Shown here piece by piece: positions 54,676-63,132 of a stretch of 64,000 nt of DNA. The stretch is from Peteryoungia wuzhouensis (GTDB taxonomy: Bacteria; Pseudomonadota; Alphaproteobacteria; Rhizobiales; Rhizobiaceae). Every line of letters starts with the position of its first letter. Position 1 is the stretch's first letter. The notes beneath the pieces are model-generated. The model did no database searches and was not told the DNA's origin. It saw only the letters and a list, made by a program, of their open reading frames with translations. The stretch lies in contig NZ_QJRY01000011.1 of the NCBI RefSeq assembly GCF_003205195.1, forward strand, positions 1-64,000. The letters are read 5' to 3'. The translations under genes and the position numbers were made by a program.

Positions 54676-55431
54676 ATGAATGCCGGCAAAAGCGACGAAA
54701 CGCTCGTCCTCATCCCCGCCCGCATGGCATCCACCCGTTTGCCAGGCAAGCCGCTGGCCGATATTGCCGGCCTGCCGATGATCGTGCAGGTGGCAAAACG
54801 GGCGCAGGAAGCCGATGTCGGGCGAATCATCGTGGCCGTGGACGATCAGCGGACCTTTGACGCGGTCGAGGCCGCCGGCTTCGAGGTGGTGATGACACGG
54901 GTCGACCATCAATCCGGCTCGGACCGGATTTTCGAGGCGCTTACCAAGGTCGACCCGGAAGGACGCGCCAAGATTGTGATCAATGTGCAGGGCGACCTGC
55001 CGACGATCGATCCGCAGACCATTCGCGCGGCGCTGCGGCCGTTGGAGGACCCGGCGGTCGATATCGCGACGCTGACGGTCGAGATCGTCGACGACCACGA
55101 GAAGACCAATCCGAACGTCGTCAAAGTGGTGGGTTCGCCGCTTTCCGACAGTCGTCTGCGGGCGCTCTACTTTACCCGGGCGACTGCGCCGCATGGTGCC
55201 GGTCCGCTCTATCATCACATCGGGCTTTACGCCTATCGCCGCGAAGCCCTTGAACGTTTCGTTGCGCTTTCACCCTCGACGCTGGAAAAGCGGGAATCGC
55301 TTGAACAGCTGCGCGCGCTGGAAGCGGGCATGCGCATCGATGTCGAAGTGGTGAAGACGGTTCCGCTCGGCGTCGACACGCCCGCCGATCTCGACAAGGC
55401 CCGGCTGATCCTTTCAGCCTCCTCCAACTAA
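54676..55431 (+). CDS. kdsB: 3-deoxy-manno-octulosonate cytidylyltransferase (CMP-KDO synthetase)
   Basis: A 251-residue enzyme that activates KDO with CTP for lipopolysaccharide synthesis. The nucleotide-binding start [19 protein letters not shown] (about residues 12-30), [14 protein letters not shown] and the [11 protein letters not shown] motif are the family marks. pheA follows after 13 bases. Confidence 0.95.
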   Translation: MNAGKSDETLVLIPARMASTRLPGKPLADIAGLPMIVQVAKRAQEADVGRIIVAVDDQRTFDAVEAAGFEVVMTRVDHQSGSDRIFEALTKVDPEGRAKIVINVQGDLPTIDPQTIRAALRPLEDPAVDIATLTVEIVDDHEKTNPNVVKVVGSPLSDSRLRALYFTRATAPHGAGPLYHHIGLYAYRREALERFVALSPSTLEKRESLEQLRALEAGMRIDVEVVKTVPLGVDTPADLDKARLILSASSN

Positions 55432-55444
55432 GGACCTCATTCCC

Positions 55445-56296
55445 TTGGCTCCCACCAACAAGATTTCCTTCCAGGGCGACTTCGGCGCCAATTCCGACAT
55501 GGCCTGCAGGGACATGTTCCCGACCATGGAGCCCCTGCCCTGCCCGACCTTCGAGGATGCCTTCGTGGCGCTGGAGACCGGCGAAGTCGATCTCGCGATG
55601 ATCCCGATCGAAAACACGCTGGCCGGACGCGTCGCCGACATCCACTATCTCCTGCCGCTCTCGCGCCTGCATATCGTCGGCGAGTATTTCATGCCGATCC
55701 GCTTTCAGCTGATGGTGCTGCCGGGGGTGAAGCTGGACGAGATCCGGACCGTGCACAGCCATATCCATGCGCTCGGGCAGTGCCGCAAGATCATCCGCAG
55801 CCATGGCTGGAAGGCCGTGGTGGCGGGCGACACGGCCGGGGCTGCCAAGCAGGTGGCGGAAAAGGGCGACCGCAGCATGGCGGCGCTCGCACCCCGGCTT
55901 GCGGCCTCGCTCTACGGTCTCGAGATCCTGGCAGAAAACGTCGAGGATTCGGAAAACAATGTGACCCGCTTCGTGGTCCTGTCCCGAGATCAGGACGAAC
56001 CGAAGCGGACGAGCCCGGACGAACGCTTCATCACCACCTTCGTGTTCAATGTGCGCAATATTCCGGCGGCCCTCTACAAGGCGATGGGCGGGTTTGCGAC
56101 GAATGGCGTCAACATGACCAAGCTCGAAAGCTACCAGATCGGCGGCAAGTTCATTGCGACCCAGTTTTATGCCGATATCGAGGGGCATCCGGAGGACGCA
56201 CCGGTGAAACGCGCGCTCGAGGAACTGCGTTTCTTCTCCGAGAAGGTGCATATTCTCGGGGTGTACAAGGCACATGAAATGCGGGGGAAGCTCTGA
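55445..56296 (+). CDS. pheA: Prephenate dehydratase (with ACT domain)
   Basis: A 283-residue enzyme of phenylalanine synthesis, converting prephenate to phenylpyruvate. The catalytic NNVTRFVVLSRD is near residue 180; the regulatory ACT domain is at about 200-280 with the KLESYQIGGKF segment in place of the usual ESRP motif. Start is TTG at 55445, 13 bases after kdsB stop, with AGGAC upstream. Confidence 0.95.
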   Translation: MAPTNKISFQGDFGANSDMACRDMFPTMEPLPCPTFEDAFVALETGEVDLAMIPIENTLAGRVADIHYLLPLSRLHIVGEYFMPIRFQLMVLPGVKLDEIRTVHSHIHALGQCRKIIRSHGWKAVVAGDTAGAAKQVAEKGDRSMAALAPRLAASLYGLEILAENVEDSENNVTRFVVLSRDQDEPKRTSPDERFITTFVFNVRNIPAALYKAMGGFATNGVNMTKLESYQIGGKFIATQFYADIEGHPEDAPVKRALEELRFFSEKVHILGVYKAHEMRGKL

Positions 56297-56377
56297 CGCT
56301 GAGTTTCGAAATGGCGGCTTACCCCATTGATGCGCGATTCCGGACGCAAAACCGGTTCCCACTTTTGCTGGAATTGC

Positions 56378-57337
56378 TCAGTGCCGCCATTCGTACCAGT
56401 CCTCGATCAGACGACGGGCGATCGTGCCCTTGATGGGGAGCGTGCGGCCATCGAAGGATCCCTCTGACAGCATGGTGCCGATCTCGTCGCGGCCGAACCA
56501 ACGGCAGTCTTCGAGCTCGACGGAATCGAAGGTGATCTCCGTCGTCGTCGCCTCGCCGTAACAGCCGATCATCAATTGATGCGGCATCGGCCATGGCTGG
56601 GAAGCGTGATAGCGGACGCGGCCGACGGTGATGCCGGATTCTTCGCGGGTTTCACGGCGTACGGCGTTTTCGATGGTTTCGCCCGGCTCGATGAAGCCGG
56701 CGAGCGAGGAATACATCCCGGCGGGGAACCGTGGGCTGCGGCCCATCAGGCAGCGGTCCTTCTTTTCGTCCACGATGAGCATGATGGCCACCGGATCGGT
56801 GCGCGGGAAAATCTCGTTGTCGCATGCCGTGCAGATGCGCTTGTAGCCGCCGATGCGGGTTTCCATCAGAGAGCCGCAGCGACCGCAGAACTTGTTGTCG
56901 GCATTCCAGCGCAGGAGGCTTAAAGCCTGGGCGACTTCGCCGAGCAGGTCTTCGCCGACGAGCGCGTCGCGGAACAAAGCGCGAGGGTCGGCGGGTTTGA
57001 ACTCGGCCGACAATTCTTCCGGCTTCAGCGCGACGGGGACAGCGAGGCGCGGCTCGCCGTTCGCCTGGTGGCCGAGCAGGATCGCCTGGTCGAAATCCGG
57101 CTGCAGGGCGGCGAGTTCATAGGGCGCAAAGAGTGGATCGAGGATCTGGCCGTCATGTTTCAGCACCAGCTGGGTGCCCGAAAAGGCGAGGATATGGGTG
57201 CCTTCGACCTTGAGCGCGGTTTCAAGCGAAGTTTCGTCGCGATGTTCGCTGTCGCGATCCAGGCGGTTGCCGGAAAAGGCGGTGAGTTCGCTCGGTTCAA
57301 GATGGGGGGCGCGATTGAGGAAAATCGAGTTCTTCAT
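56378..57337 (-). CDS. nudC: NADH pyrophosphatase NudC
   Basis: A 319-residue Nudix hydrolase. It has a four-Cys zinc ribbon (CGRCG and CTAC, about residues 150-170), the Nudix box GFIEPGETIENAVRRETREE (about 215-234) and the NudC-specific SQPWPMPHQLM. It cleaves NADH and the NAD cap from RNA. ATG 57337 overlaps the HIT gene stop by four bases. Confidence 0.94.
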   Translation of the reverse strand: MKNSIFLNRAPHLEPSELTAFSGNRLDRDSEHRDETSLETALKVEGTHILAFSGTQLVLKHDGQILDPLFAPYELAALQPDFDQAILLGHQANGEPRLAVPVALKPEELSAEFKPADPRALFRDALVGEDLLGEVAQALSLLRWNADNKFCGRCGSLMETRIGGYKRICTACDNEIFPRTDPVAIMLIVDEKKDRCLMGRSPRFPAGMYSSLAGFIEPGETIENAVRRETREESGITVGRVRYHASQPWPMPHQLMIGCYGEATTTEITFDSVELEDCRWFGRDEIGTMLSEGSFDGRTLPIKGTIARRLIEDWYEWRH

Positions 57338-57741
57338 TGGAATGCTTCAAGAATCCTGTTCTTCATGGCCGCGAGGGCCTCTTCCTCATAGGGGACGGAC
57401 TGACCGAAGCCCCAGATCGGGCCGGGCCAGTTGGGGTCATTTTCCACACGCGCGACGACATGGACATGAAGCTGGCGAACGATGTTGCCGATTGCGGCGA
57501 TGTTGATCTTCTCCGCACCGGTCGCCTTTTTGAGGGCAGCGCCGACAGTGACCTGCTCGAAGGTCAACATCGCTTGGTCGAGCGGGGTGAGATCGAAGAC
57601 CTCGGAGACATTGGCGCGCTGGGGCACGAGGATGAGCCATGGCCAGCGGCTGTCCTTGGCCAGCCGGAGGTCACACAGGCCGAGCTTCATGATCGACACG
57701 CTGTCCTGCGCGAGGCGCGCGTCGAGGACGAATGGCTGCAA
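57334..57741 (-). CDS. HIT-family protein
   Basis: A 135-residue nucleotide-binding hydrolase. The histidine-triad region reads QLHVHVVARVEND (about residues 77-89): Gln replaces the first His while the other two remain, a known variant. TTG 57741 behind GGGAGA is the start, as no Met is close to the fold's beginning. It overlaps nudC by four bases, so both are nucleotide-pool enzymes of one transcript. Confidence 0.85.
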   Translation of the reverse strand: MQPFVLDARLAQDSVSIMKLGLCDLRLAKDSRWPWLILVPQRANVSEVFDLTPLDQAMLTFEQVTVGAALKKATGAEKINIAAIGNIVRQLHVHVVARVENDPNWPGPIWGFGQSVPYEEEALAAMKNRILEAFQ

Positions 57742-57794
57742 GGTGTTTCTCCCTTTCGTTTTTTGCGAGCCTAGCAGTTTTTTTCTGGCTTGGC

Positions 57795-57823
57795 TTGCAT
57801 TTGGCGGCGTTATTGCCGATATG
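57795..57823 (+). promoter_or_regulatory. Promoter of the SRP RNA gene
   Basis: TTGCAT (57795-57800) and GATATG (57818-57823) are 17 bases apart, which places the start of transcription at about 57830, exactly where the SRP RNA stem begins. Confidence 0.65.
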
Positions 57824-57830
57824 TCTCCTC

Positions 57831-57926
57831 GGGAGGTTGGTGGTGGACGAGCCACTCGCCAACCGGGTCAGGTCCGGAAGGAAGCAGCCCCAACGAGCGC
57901 GGCACGGGTCATCGTGCCAGCCTCCC
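57831..57926 (+). ncRNA. ffs: Signal recognition particle RNA (4.5S type)
   Basis: The segment carries the universal SRP core GGTCAGGTCCGGAAGG (57867-57882) plus AAGCAGCC, with the GGAA tetraloop. The ends GGGAGG (57831-57836) and CCTCCC (57921-57926) pair, giving a hairpin of about 96 bases. It binds Ffh to target nascent membrane proteins. It sits immediately upstream of dnaX, as in many proteobacteria. The exact 3' end is estimated. Confidence 0.93.
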
Positions 57927-58009
57927 ACCTCATCTTCATTTCCGGCCTCTCTTTCGACAGGGGCCGTGCCATGCCCGGCTTCGGGCGGCAAGGGGAAGCT
58001 GGCAGCGCG

Positions 58010-59887
58010 ATGAGCGATTTGGAGCCCACTGCAGAGGCCAAGGCCGCCCCCGGCGGATACCGCGTTCTCGCCCGCAAATATCGTCCCAAAGACTTTACCG
58101 ATCTGATGGTCGGCCAGGAGCCGATGGTCCGCACGCTGACGAATGCGTTCGAGACCGGACGTATCGCTCAGGCCTATATGCTGACCGGCGTGCGCGGGGT
58201 GGGCAAGACGACGACGGCGCGCATTCTGGCGCGGGCGCTGAACTACAAGACCGCCGAAATCGACAAGCCGACGATCGACCTTCGCATCCCCGGCGAACAT
58301 TGCCAGGCGATCATGGAAGGCCGGCATGTCGACGTGATCGAGATGGATGCGGCCTCGCATACCGGTATCGACGATATCAGAGAGATCATCGAGCAGGTGC
58401 GTTATCGCCCGGTTTCGGCGCGCTACAAGGTCTATATCATCGACGAAGTGCACATGCTGTCGACGGCGGCCTTCAACGGGCTGTTGAAGACGCTGGAAGA
58501 GCCTCCGGAGCATGTGAAGTTCATCTTCGCGACGACCGAAATCCGCAAGGTTCCGATCACGGTTCTCTCCCGCTGCCAGCGCTTCGACCTGCGGCGGATC
58601 AGTGCCGGCGATCTCGTCGGGCTGTTTTCGACCATTGCATCTAAGGAAGGCATCCAGGCCGAGGAAGAGGCGCTGGCGATGATTGCGCGCGCGGCCGAAG
58701 GTTCGGCGCGCGACGGACTGTCGCTGCTCGATCAGGCGATCGCGCATGGCGGCGGCATGGTGCATGCGGATGCCGTGCGCGCCATGCTGGGTCTTGCCGA
58801 CCGGGCGCGTATTGTCGATCTGTTCGAGCATGTGGTGCGCGGCGACGTGGCAACCGCGCTGTCGGAGTTCGGCAGCCAGTATGAGGCGGGCGCCAGCCCG
58901 TCGGTGGTGCTGACCGATCTTGCCGATTTCACCCATCTGGTGACGCGGCTCAAATATATTCCGACTGCCTCGCAGGACCCGTCGCTCTCCGAAGCCGAGC
59001 GGGTGCGCGGTGGTGAACTGGCTGACACTGTCGCCGTGACGACGCTGTCGCGCATGTGGCAGATGCTGCTCAAGGGCATTCCGGAGGTGGAGGCGTCGTC
59101 TCGGCCGGCCGGGGCTGCGGAAATGGTGCTGATCCGGCTGGCGCATGCGGCGCATCTCCCCTCGCCTGAGGATGCGGCGCGACGCCTGCTTGAGATGTCG
59201 AATGGCGAAGGCGGCGACAGCGCGCCGTCTGCCCCGCGCCCGAATGGCGGCGGCGGTGGCGCTTCGATGGCGATGCGGGTTCAGGCGGTGGCGCAGCCAT
59301 CGCAGGACAGCGCTCCGCGCCCGGCGATGAGCCAGCCTGTGGCGCATCTGCAGAGCGTGCCGGCTGGCGATGCGCTGCCGCGAACCATGGAAACCGTTCA
59401 GCCTAGGGTGCAGGAGGCGCCGGCGCCGCTGATCGAGGTCAACTCGCTCGACGATATCGCCGACCTCTGCACGAAGAACCGAAGCCCGGTGCTGCGCGCA
59501 CAGCTTCGCCAGTTCGTGCATCTGGTGAAGATCGAGCCGGGGCGGCTGGAGATCCGGCTGGAGACGCAGTGCCCACCGACCATCGTCAACGAGCTGAAGC
59601 TTCGGCTGACCGAGTGGACCGGGATCAACTGGTGGGTGACGCTGTCGAACGAAGCCGGCTCGCCGACGCTGGTGCAGACAGAAAATTCGACGCGTGAGGC
59701 GCGGCTGCTCGATGCGCGGCAGGATCCTGACGTAGCCGCGATCCTGTCGCGTTTCCCCGGTGCCAAGATTACCGACGTGCGGATCAAGGCGGGCGCTGTC
59801 GAAGACGACGACACGTTGGTAACCCCGCCTGCGGCGGCGGAATCGGCCGAGGGCGATATCCTGCCGGGCGACGATATCGAATTCTAA
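58010..59887 (+). CDS. dnaX: DNA polymerase III subunits gamma and tau
   Basis: A 625-residue clamp-loader ATPase. Walker A GVRGVGKT at residues 60-67, Walker B IIDEVHML near 145 and the sensor SRC near 183 are intact. The four-Cys zinc module of DnaX (CxxxxxxxxCxxCxxC) is reduced to a single Cys (GEHCQAI). Residues about 395-480 are a Pro/Gly/Ala linker before the tau-specific C-terminus. ATG 58010 is chosen; ATG 57971 is an alternative with better spacing to AGGGG. Confidence 0.93.
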   Translation: MSDLEPTAEAKAAPGGYRVLARKYRPKDFTDLMVGQEPMVRTLTNAFETGRIAQAYMLTGVRGVGKTTTARILARALNYKTAEIDKPTIDLRIPGEHCQAIMEGRHVDVIEMDAASHTGIDDIREIIEQVRYRPVSARYKVYIIDEVHMLSTAAFNGLLKTLEEPPEHVKFIFATTEIRKVPITVLSRCQRFDLRRISAGDLVGLFSTIASKEGIQAEEEALAMIARAAEGSARDGLSLLDQAIAHGGGMVHADAVRAMLGLADRARIVDLFEHVVRGDVATALSEFGSQYEAGASPSVVLTDLADFTHLVTRLKYIPTASQDPSLSEAERVRGGELADTVAVTTLSRMWQMLLKGIPEVEASSRPAGAAEMVLIRLAHAAHLPSPEDAARRLLEMSNGEGGDSAPSAPRPNGGGGGASMAMRVQAVAQPSQDSAPRPAMSQPVAHLQSVPAGDALPRTMETVQPRVQEAPAPLIEVNSLDDIADLCTKNRSPVLRAQLRQFVHLVKIEPGRLEIRLETQCPPTIVNELKLRLTEWTGINWWVTLSNEAGSPTLVQTENSTREARLLDARQDPDVAAILSRFPGAKITDVRIKAGAVEDDDTLVTPPAAAESAEGDILPGDDIEF

Positions 59888-59935
59888 AGGCGCTGCGCGC
59901 GCCACATCAATCGAGAAGAGACCAAGGAGACGACG

Positions 59936-60259
59936 ATGCGCGACATCATGGGCATGATGGGCAAGGTCAAGGAAATGCAGGGCAAGATGGAGAAGATGCA
60001 GGCGGAAATCGCCGCACTCGAAATCGAAGGCAAATCCGGCGGCGGCCTCGTCAGCGTCGTCTTGACCGGCAAGGGCGAGCTGCGCAGCGTCAAGATCGAC
60101 CCGTCGCTGTTCAAGGAAGACGACGTCGAGATCCTGGAAGACCTGATCGTGGCGGCCCACAAGGACGCCAAGGACAAGGTGGAAGCGCAGACCCAGGAAA
60201 AGATGGCATCTGTCACCGCCGGCATTCCGCTGCCGCCGGGCATGAAGCTGCCGTTTTAA
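59936..60259 (+). CDS. ybaB: YbaB/EbfC-family nucleoid-associated protein
   Basis: A 107-residue DNA-binding protein ([31 protein letters not shown]... [28 protein letters not shown]), the usual partner of dnaX and recR. It begins 48 bases after dnaX. AAGGAG precedes its ATG. The stop overlaps the hydrolase gene end by four bases. Confidence 0.95.
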   Translation: MRDIMGMMGKVKEMQGKMEKMQAEIAALEIEGKSGGGLVSVVLTGKGELRSVKIDPSLFKEDDVEILEDLIVAAHKDAKDKVEAQTQEKMASVTAGIPLPPGMKLPF

Positions 60260-61143
60260 TCAAAGCGGCGATGCGGCCAGGGGTTCACGCCCTCCCGCAA
60301 CCACAGAAGCGTATCGAGCCAGAAGCCGTTTTCATGGCGGGACCGGAAGAGGTCGAAATGGCCGATTTCGGAACCTCCGGCATCTTCCGGCTTCAGCATG
60401 ACCTTCTCAACGGTCGCGCCGTCATAATAGGACGCGGCGCGGCGCATGGCGGACGGGGTGGCGAAATCGTCATCCGTCACGCTGACCGCCAGGATTTCGG
60501 CGGCGACGGCCGAGAAGCGCGACCGCAGGTCTGACGCTTCGTGCGGGGTGTAGCCCCTTTCTATGCGGCGGCCGCGGAAGGCCCATTCGAGGGCCACACC
60601 CTTCGGCAGGTCTTCGAGCCAGCCGAGCCTGCGGCCGGGGAAATAACCCAGCGTCATGGCCAAAGCCGGCATCACGAGGTGCCATTTCAAGAGATAGCGA
60701 AGGCGCTTGGCGGGACGGTAGTCGGGCCAGTAGGCATATTGCGCGCCGATCGTGAGCATGCGGCGAATGCGCGGCGCACGCGCCGCATAACCGGGTAGGA
60801 AGCCGCCGATCGAATGGCCGACCACAAGGACAGGGCTTTGCGGGAAATGTTCTGCTGCGAATTGCAGGACCGCATCGAAATCCCTCTCGCCCCAGTCGCG
60901 CCAGCGGAAGGCGACACCTTTCAGCGTTTCCGGTCGTGACTGACCGATGCCGCGATAATCATAGGTGATCGCGTGGAAGCCGTGGGCCGCGAGGAAGCGG
61001 GCATAGGCATGGTAGAACCGCGCCGCGACACCGGTGGCGGCGTTGATGATGACGACGGCCGTGGCCGGTTCACGGCACGGCCAGAGATGACCGCCGAGGC
61101 GGATGCCGTCCGCGCAGCTGATTTCGATCTCTTCCGCATCCAT
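60256..61143 (-). CDS. Alpha/beta-hydrolase
   Basis: A 295-residue hydrolase. The nucleophile elbow GHSIGG lies at about residues 108-113; the oxyanion region [13 protein letters not shown] near 33-45 and the late His in EIGHFDLFR are the other expected parts. Substrate unknown. Divergent from a TetR gene across a palindromic operator, which suggests induction by its substrate. Confidence 0.85.
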   Translation of the reverse strand: MDAEEIEISCADGIRLGGHLWPCREPATAVVIINAATGVAARFYHAYARFLAAHGFHAITYDYRGIGQSRPETLKGVAFRWRDWGERDFDAVLQFAAEHFPQSPVLVVGHSIGGFLPGYAARAPRIRRMLTIGAQYAYWPDYRPAKRLRYLLKWHLVMPALAMTLGYFPGRRLGWLEDLPKGVALEWAFRGRRIERGYTPHEASDLRSRFSAVAAEILAVSVTDDDFATPSAMRRAASYYDGATVEKVMLKPEDAGGSEIGHFDLFRSRHENGFWLDTLLWLREGVNPWPHRRFD

Positions 61144-61190
61144 GGCCGGCCTCCCGAACGTGCCGCCATCATCACCCGGTTCTTCCGTTG

Positions 61191-61214
61191 TGTATACTCA
61201 CTGGTCAGTATACA
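61191..61214. promoter_or_regulatory. TetR operator between hydrolase and TetR gene
   Basis: TGTATACT-CACTGGTC-AGTATACA is an 8-8-8 inverted repeat lying between the two divergent genes, 8 bases before the TetR ATG. The GTATAC arms probably overlap promoters, fitting repression by the adjacent regulator. Confidence 0.75.
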
Positions 61215-61222
61215 TTGGTCGC

Positions 61223-61816
61223 ATGGCCAGCGAACGAACGACCCGCGACACCATCATCGATGCCGCCAACCGGCTGTTCTACCGCGAGGGGATCCGCGCG
61301 GTGAGCGTCGATGCCGTGGCCGAGGCCGCCGGGCTGACGAAGCGGTCGCTCTATTATCACTTCAAGAGCAAGGACGAGTTGATCGCCGATTACCTTCGGC
61401 TGCGCGACCATCCCAATCTGCAGCGCTATGCGACGTGGTATGCGGCCGCAGAGGGCGGGGTCACCGAGCGGATCGGGGCGATTTTCGACCACCTTGCCAA
61501 CGAGGCGGGCAAGCCGGGATGGAAGGGCTGCGGCTTCTTGCGCACGGCGGCAGAACTGGTCAACCAGCCGGGGCATCCGGCCCTCAAGATCGGCGTCGAT
61601 CACAAGAAACGCGTCGAAGACTGGTTTGCGGAGATCCTTGCGGAGAACGGCGTGTCGGAGCCGGCGCGCCTCGCCCGACAGGTTTCGCTTCTGATCGACG
61701 GCGCGTTCAGCCAGGCGATGCTTTACCGCGATCCGAGCTATTTCCACGAAGCCGGGCTTGCGGCGCAGGCGCTGGTCCGCTCTGCCGTGTCGGGTCCGTC
61801 GACTGGTTCGACCTGA
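61223..61816 (+). CDS. TetR/AcrR-family transcriptional regulator
   Basis: A 197-residue regulator. Helix-turn-helix at residues 8-55 (TIIDAANRLFYREGIRAVSVDAVAEAAGLTKRSLYYHFKSKDEL). C-terminal ligand domain: helical. ATG 61223 is used because the domain begins there and the operator is directly upstream. It probably represses the divergent hydrolase and itself. Confidence 0.88.
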   Translation: MASERTTRDTIIDAANRLFYREGIRAVSVDAVAEAAGLTKRSLYYHFKSKDELIADYLRLRDHPNLQRYATWYAAAEGGVTERIGAIFDHLANEAGKPGWKGCGFLRTAAELVNQPGHPALKIGVDHKKRVEDWFAEILAENGVSEPARLARQVSLLIDGAFSQAMLYRDPSYFHEAGLAAQALVRSAVSGPSTGST

Positions 61817-61825
61817 ACCGGAGGC

Positions 61826-62446
61826 TCACATCTCGCCGGCGAGGATGGCGTCCCTGGTCTTGTAGTGGACCGGGGCAGAGAGGTAGCGGGCGCGATCTGC
61901 CTCACTCAGCTTGCGGCCGTAGGTCGCCATCATGTCCGCCATCGTGACGCGCTCGCCGTCATAGGGGGTGTAGGTGACCGGCTGGCCGGCTTCGACCATG
62001 CCGCCCTGGAGCACCCTGGCATAGGCGCCGGGGCGGGCGGCCTGTGTGTAGCGCTTGACGATTTTCGGGTCGCCCATGTGGGCGGCAAAGGTGGCACAGG
62101 GCATGCGGGGCGAGGTGATTTCGAGCAGGACATCGCCAATTGAAAAGCGGTCACCGGCGGCGAGCATCTGGCTTTCCAGACCTTCGATCACGAGGTTTTC
62201 GCCGAACATGCCATGATGCAGTTCCCGACCGAGCTCTTTGCTCCACCAGTCGATATCGAGGCTGCCCTGGATGTATACGGCCTGATCGACGCCGCCATGG
62301 TGTTTGCGGTCGAGGATTGCATCACCGACGAGGCCTTCGGCATCGATCATGATTGGCCCCTGAATGGCGAGCTTGTTGATGCCGGTCTTGTATTTCTTGC
62401 CCGCCAGGACTTCCGGCCGGCCGAGGCAAACGGCGAGGATTTTCAT
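61826..62446 (-). CDS. MOSC-domain protein, YiiM-like
   Basis: A 206-residue single MOSC domain. [20 protein letters not shown] and the conserved Cys in [11 protein letters not shown] (about residue 115) mark the YiiM group, which needs molybdenum cofactor and reduces N-hydroxylated bases. Convergent with the TetR gene (9 bases between stops) and divergent from recR. Confidence 0.86.
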   Translation of the reverse strand: MKILAVCLGRPEVLAGKKYKTGINKLAIQGPIMIDAEGLVGDAILDRKHHGGVDQAVYIQGSLDIDWWSKELGRELHHGMFGENLVIEGLESQMLAAGDRFSIGDVLLEITSPRMPCATFAAHMGDPKIVKRYTQAARPGAYARVLQGGMVEAGQPVTYTPYDGERVTMADMMATYGRKLSEADRARYLSAPVHYKTRDAILAGEM

Positions 62447-62503
62447 CGGAGATTTCCCGTTCTGCGATTCCGTTCTTGGTCTATATGGGCTAGAAACGCC
62501 GCC

Positions 62504-63109
62504 ATGGCAAAACGAGTCACCGGTCCCGAAATCGAGAAGCTGATCCAGCTGCTGGCGAAAGTGCCGGGGTTAGGTCCCCGCTCGGCCCGCCGCGCGGCGC
62601 TGCACCTGATCAAGAAGAAGGACCAGTTGCTTGGTCCTCTCGGTCATGCGCTGGGCGAGGCCTATGACAAGGTGAAGATCTGCTCCTGCTGCGGCAATGT
62701 CGACACGATCGATCCCTGCAGCGTCTGCACCGATGTGCAGCGCGACAGCTCCGTGATCATCGTTGTTGAGGATGTCTCTGATCTCTGGGCGCTGGAGCGG
62801 GCAACCGCGATGAACACGGCCTATCATGTGCTCGGCGGCACGCTGTCGCCGCTCGACGGGGTCGGGCCTGATGATCTCAACATCAAAGGCCTGATCGAGC
62901 GGGTGGCCAAGGGCGGGATCCGCGAGATCATCATCGCCGTCAATGCCACCGTCGAGGGGCAGACCACGGCGCATTACATCACCGATCATCTCGCCGGGCT
63001 CGACGTCAAGATCACGCGGCTGGCGCATGGCGTTCCCGTCGGCGGCGAGCTCGACTATCTCGACGAAGGCACACTGTCGGCGGCGCTGCGCGCCCGGACG
63101 GCGATCTGA
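62504..63109 (+). CDS. recR: Recombination protein RecR
   Basis: A 201-residue DNA-repair protein. An N-terminal helix-hairpin-helix ([19 protein letters not shown]), a zinc finger with Cys60, 63, 72 and 75, and a Toprim domain ([18 protein letters not shown]) are present. Works with RecF and RecO. In most bacteria it directly follows ybaB; here three genes intervene. ATG 62504 is the start. Confidence 0.95.
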   Translation: MAKRVTGPEIEKLIQLLAKVPGLGPRSARRAALHLIKKKDQLLGPLGHALGEAYDKVKICSCCGNVDTIDPCSVCTDVQRDSSVIIVVEDVSDLWALERATAMNTAYHVLGGTLSPLDGVGPDDLNIKGLIERVAKGGIREIIIAVNATVEGQTTAHYITDHLAGLDVKITRLAHGVPVGGELDYLDEGTLSAALRARTAI

Positions 63110-63132
63110 CCGCTCCTTTGAGGAGGTTTTTT

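Noticed and set aside
57742..57855. Longer HIT protein starting upstream of TTG 57741
   Set aside because: The extension would cover the ffs promoter and has a composition unlike HIT proteins, whereas TTG 57741 has a good GGGAGA site.
57671..60160. 829-codon minus-strand open frame opposite dnaX and ffs
   Set aside because: It spans the SRP RNA gene and dnaX in antisense, has no domain and is rich in Arg/His. dnaX and ffs are certain.
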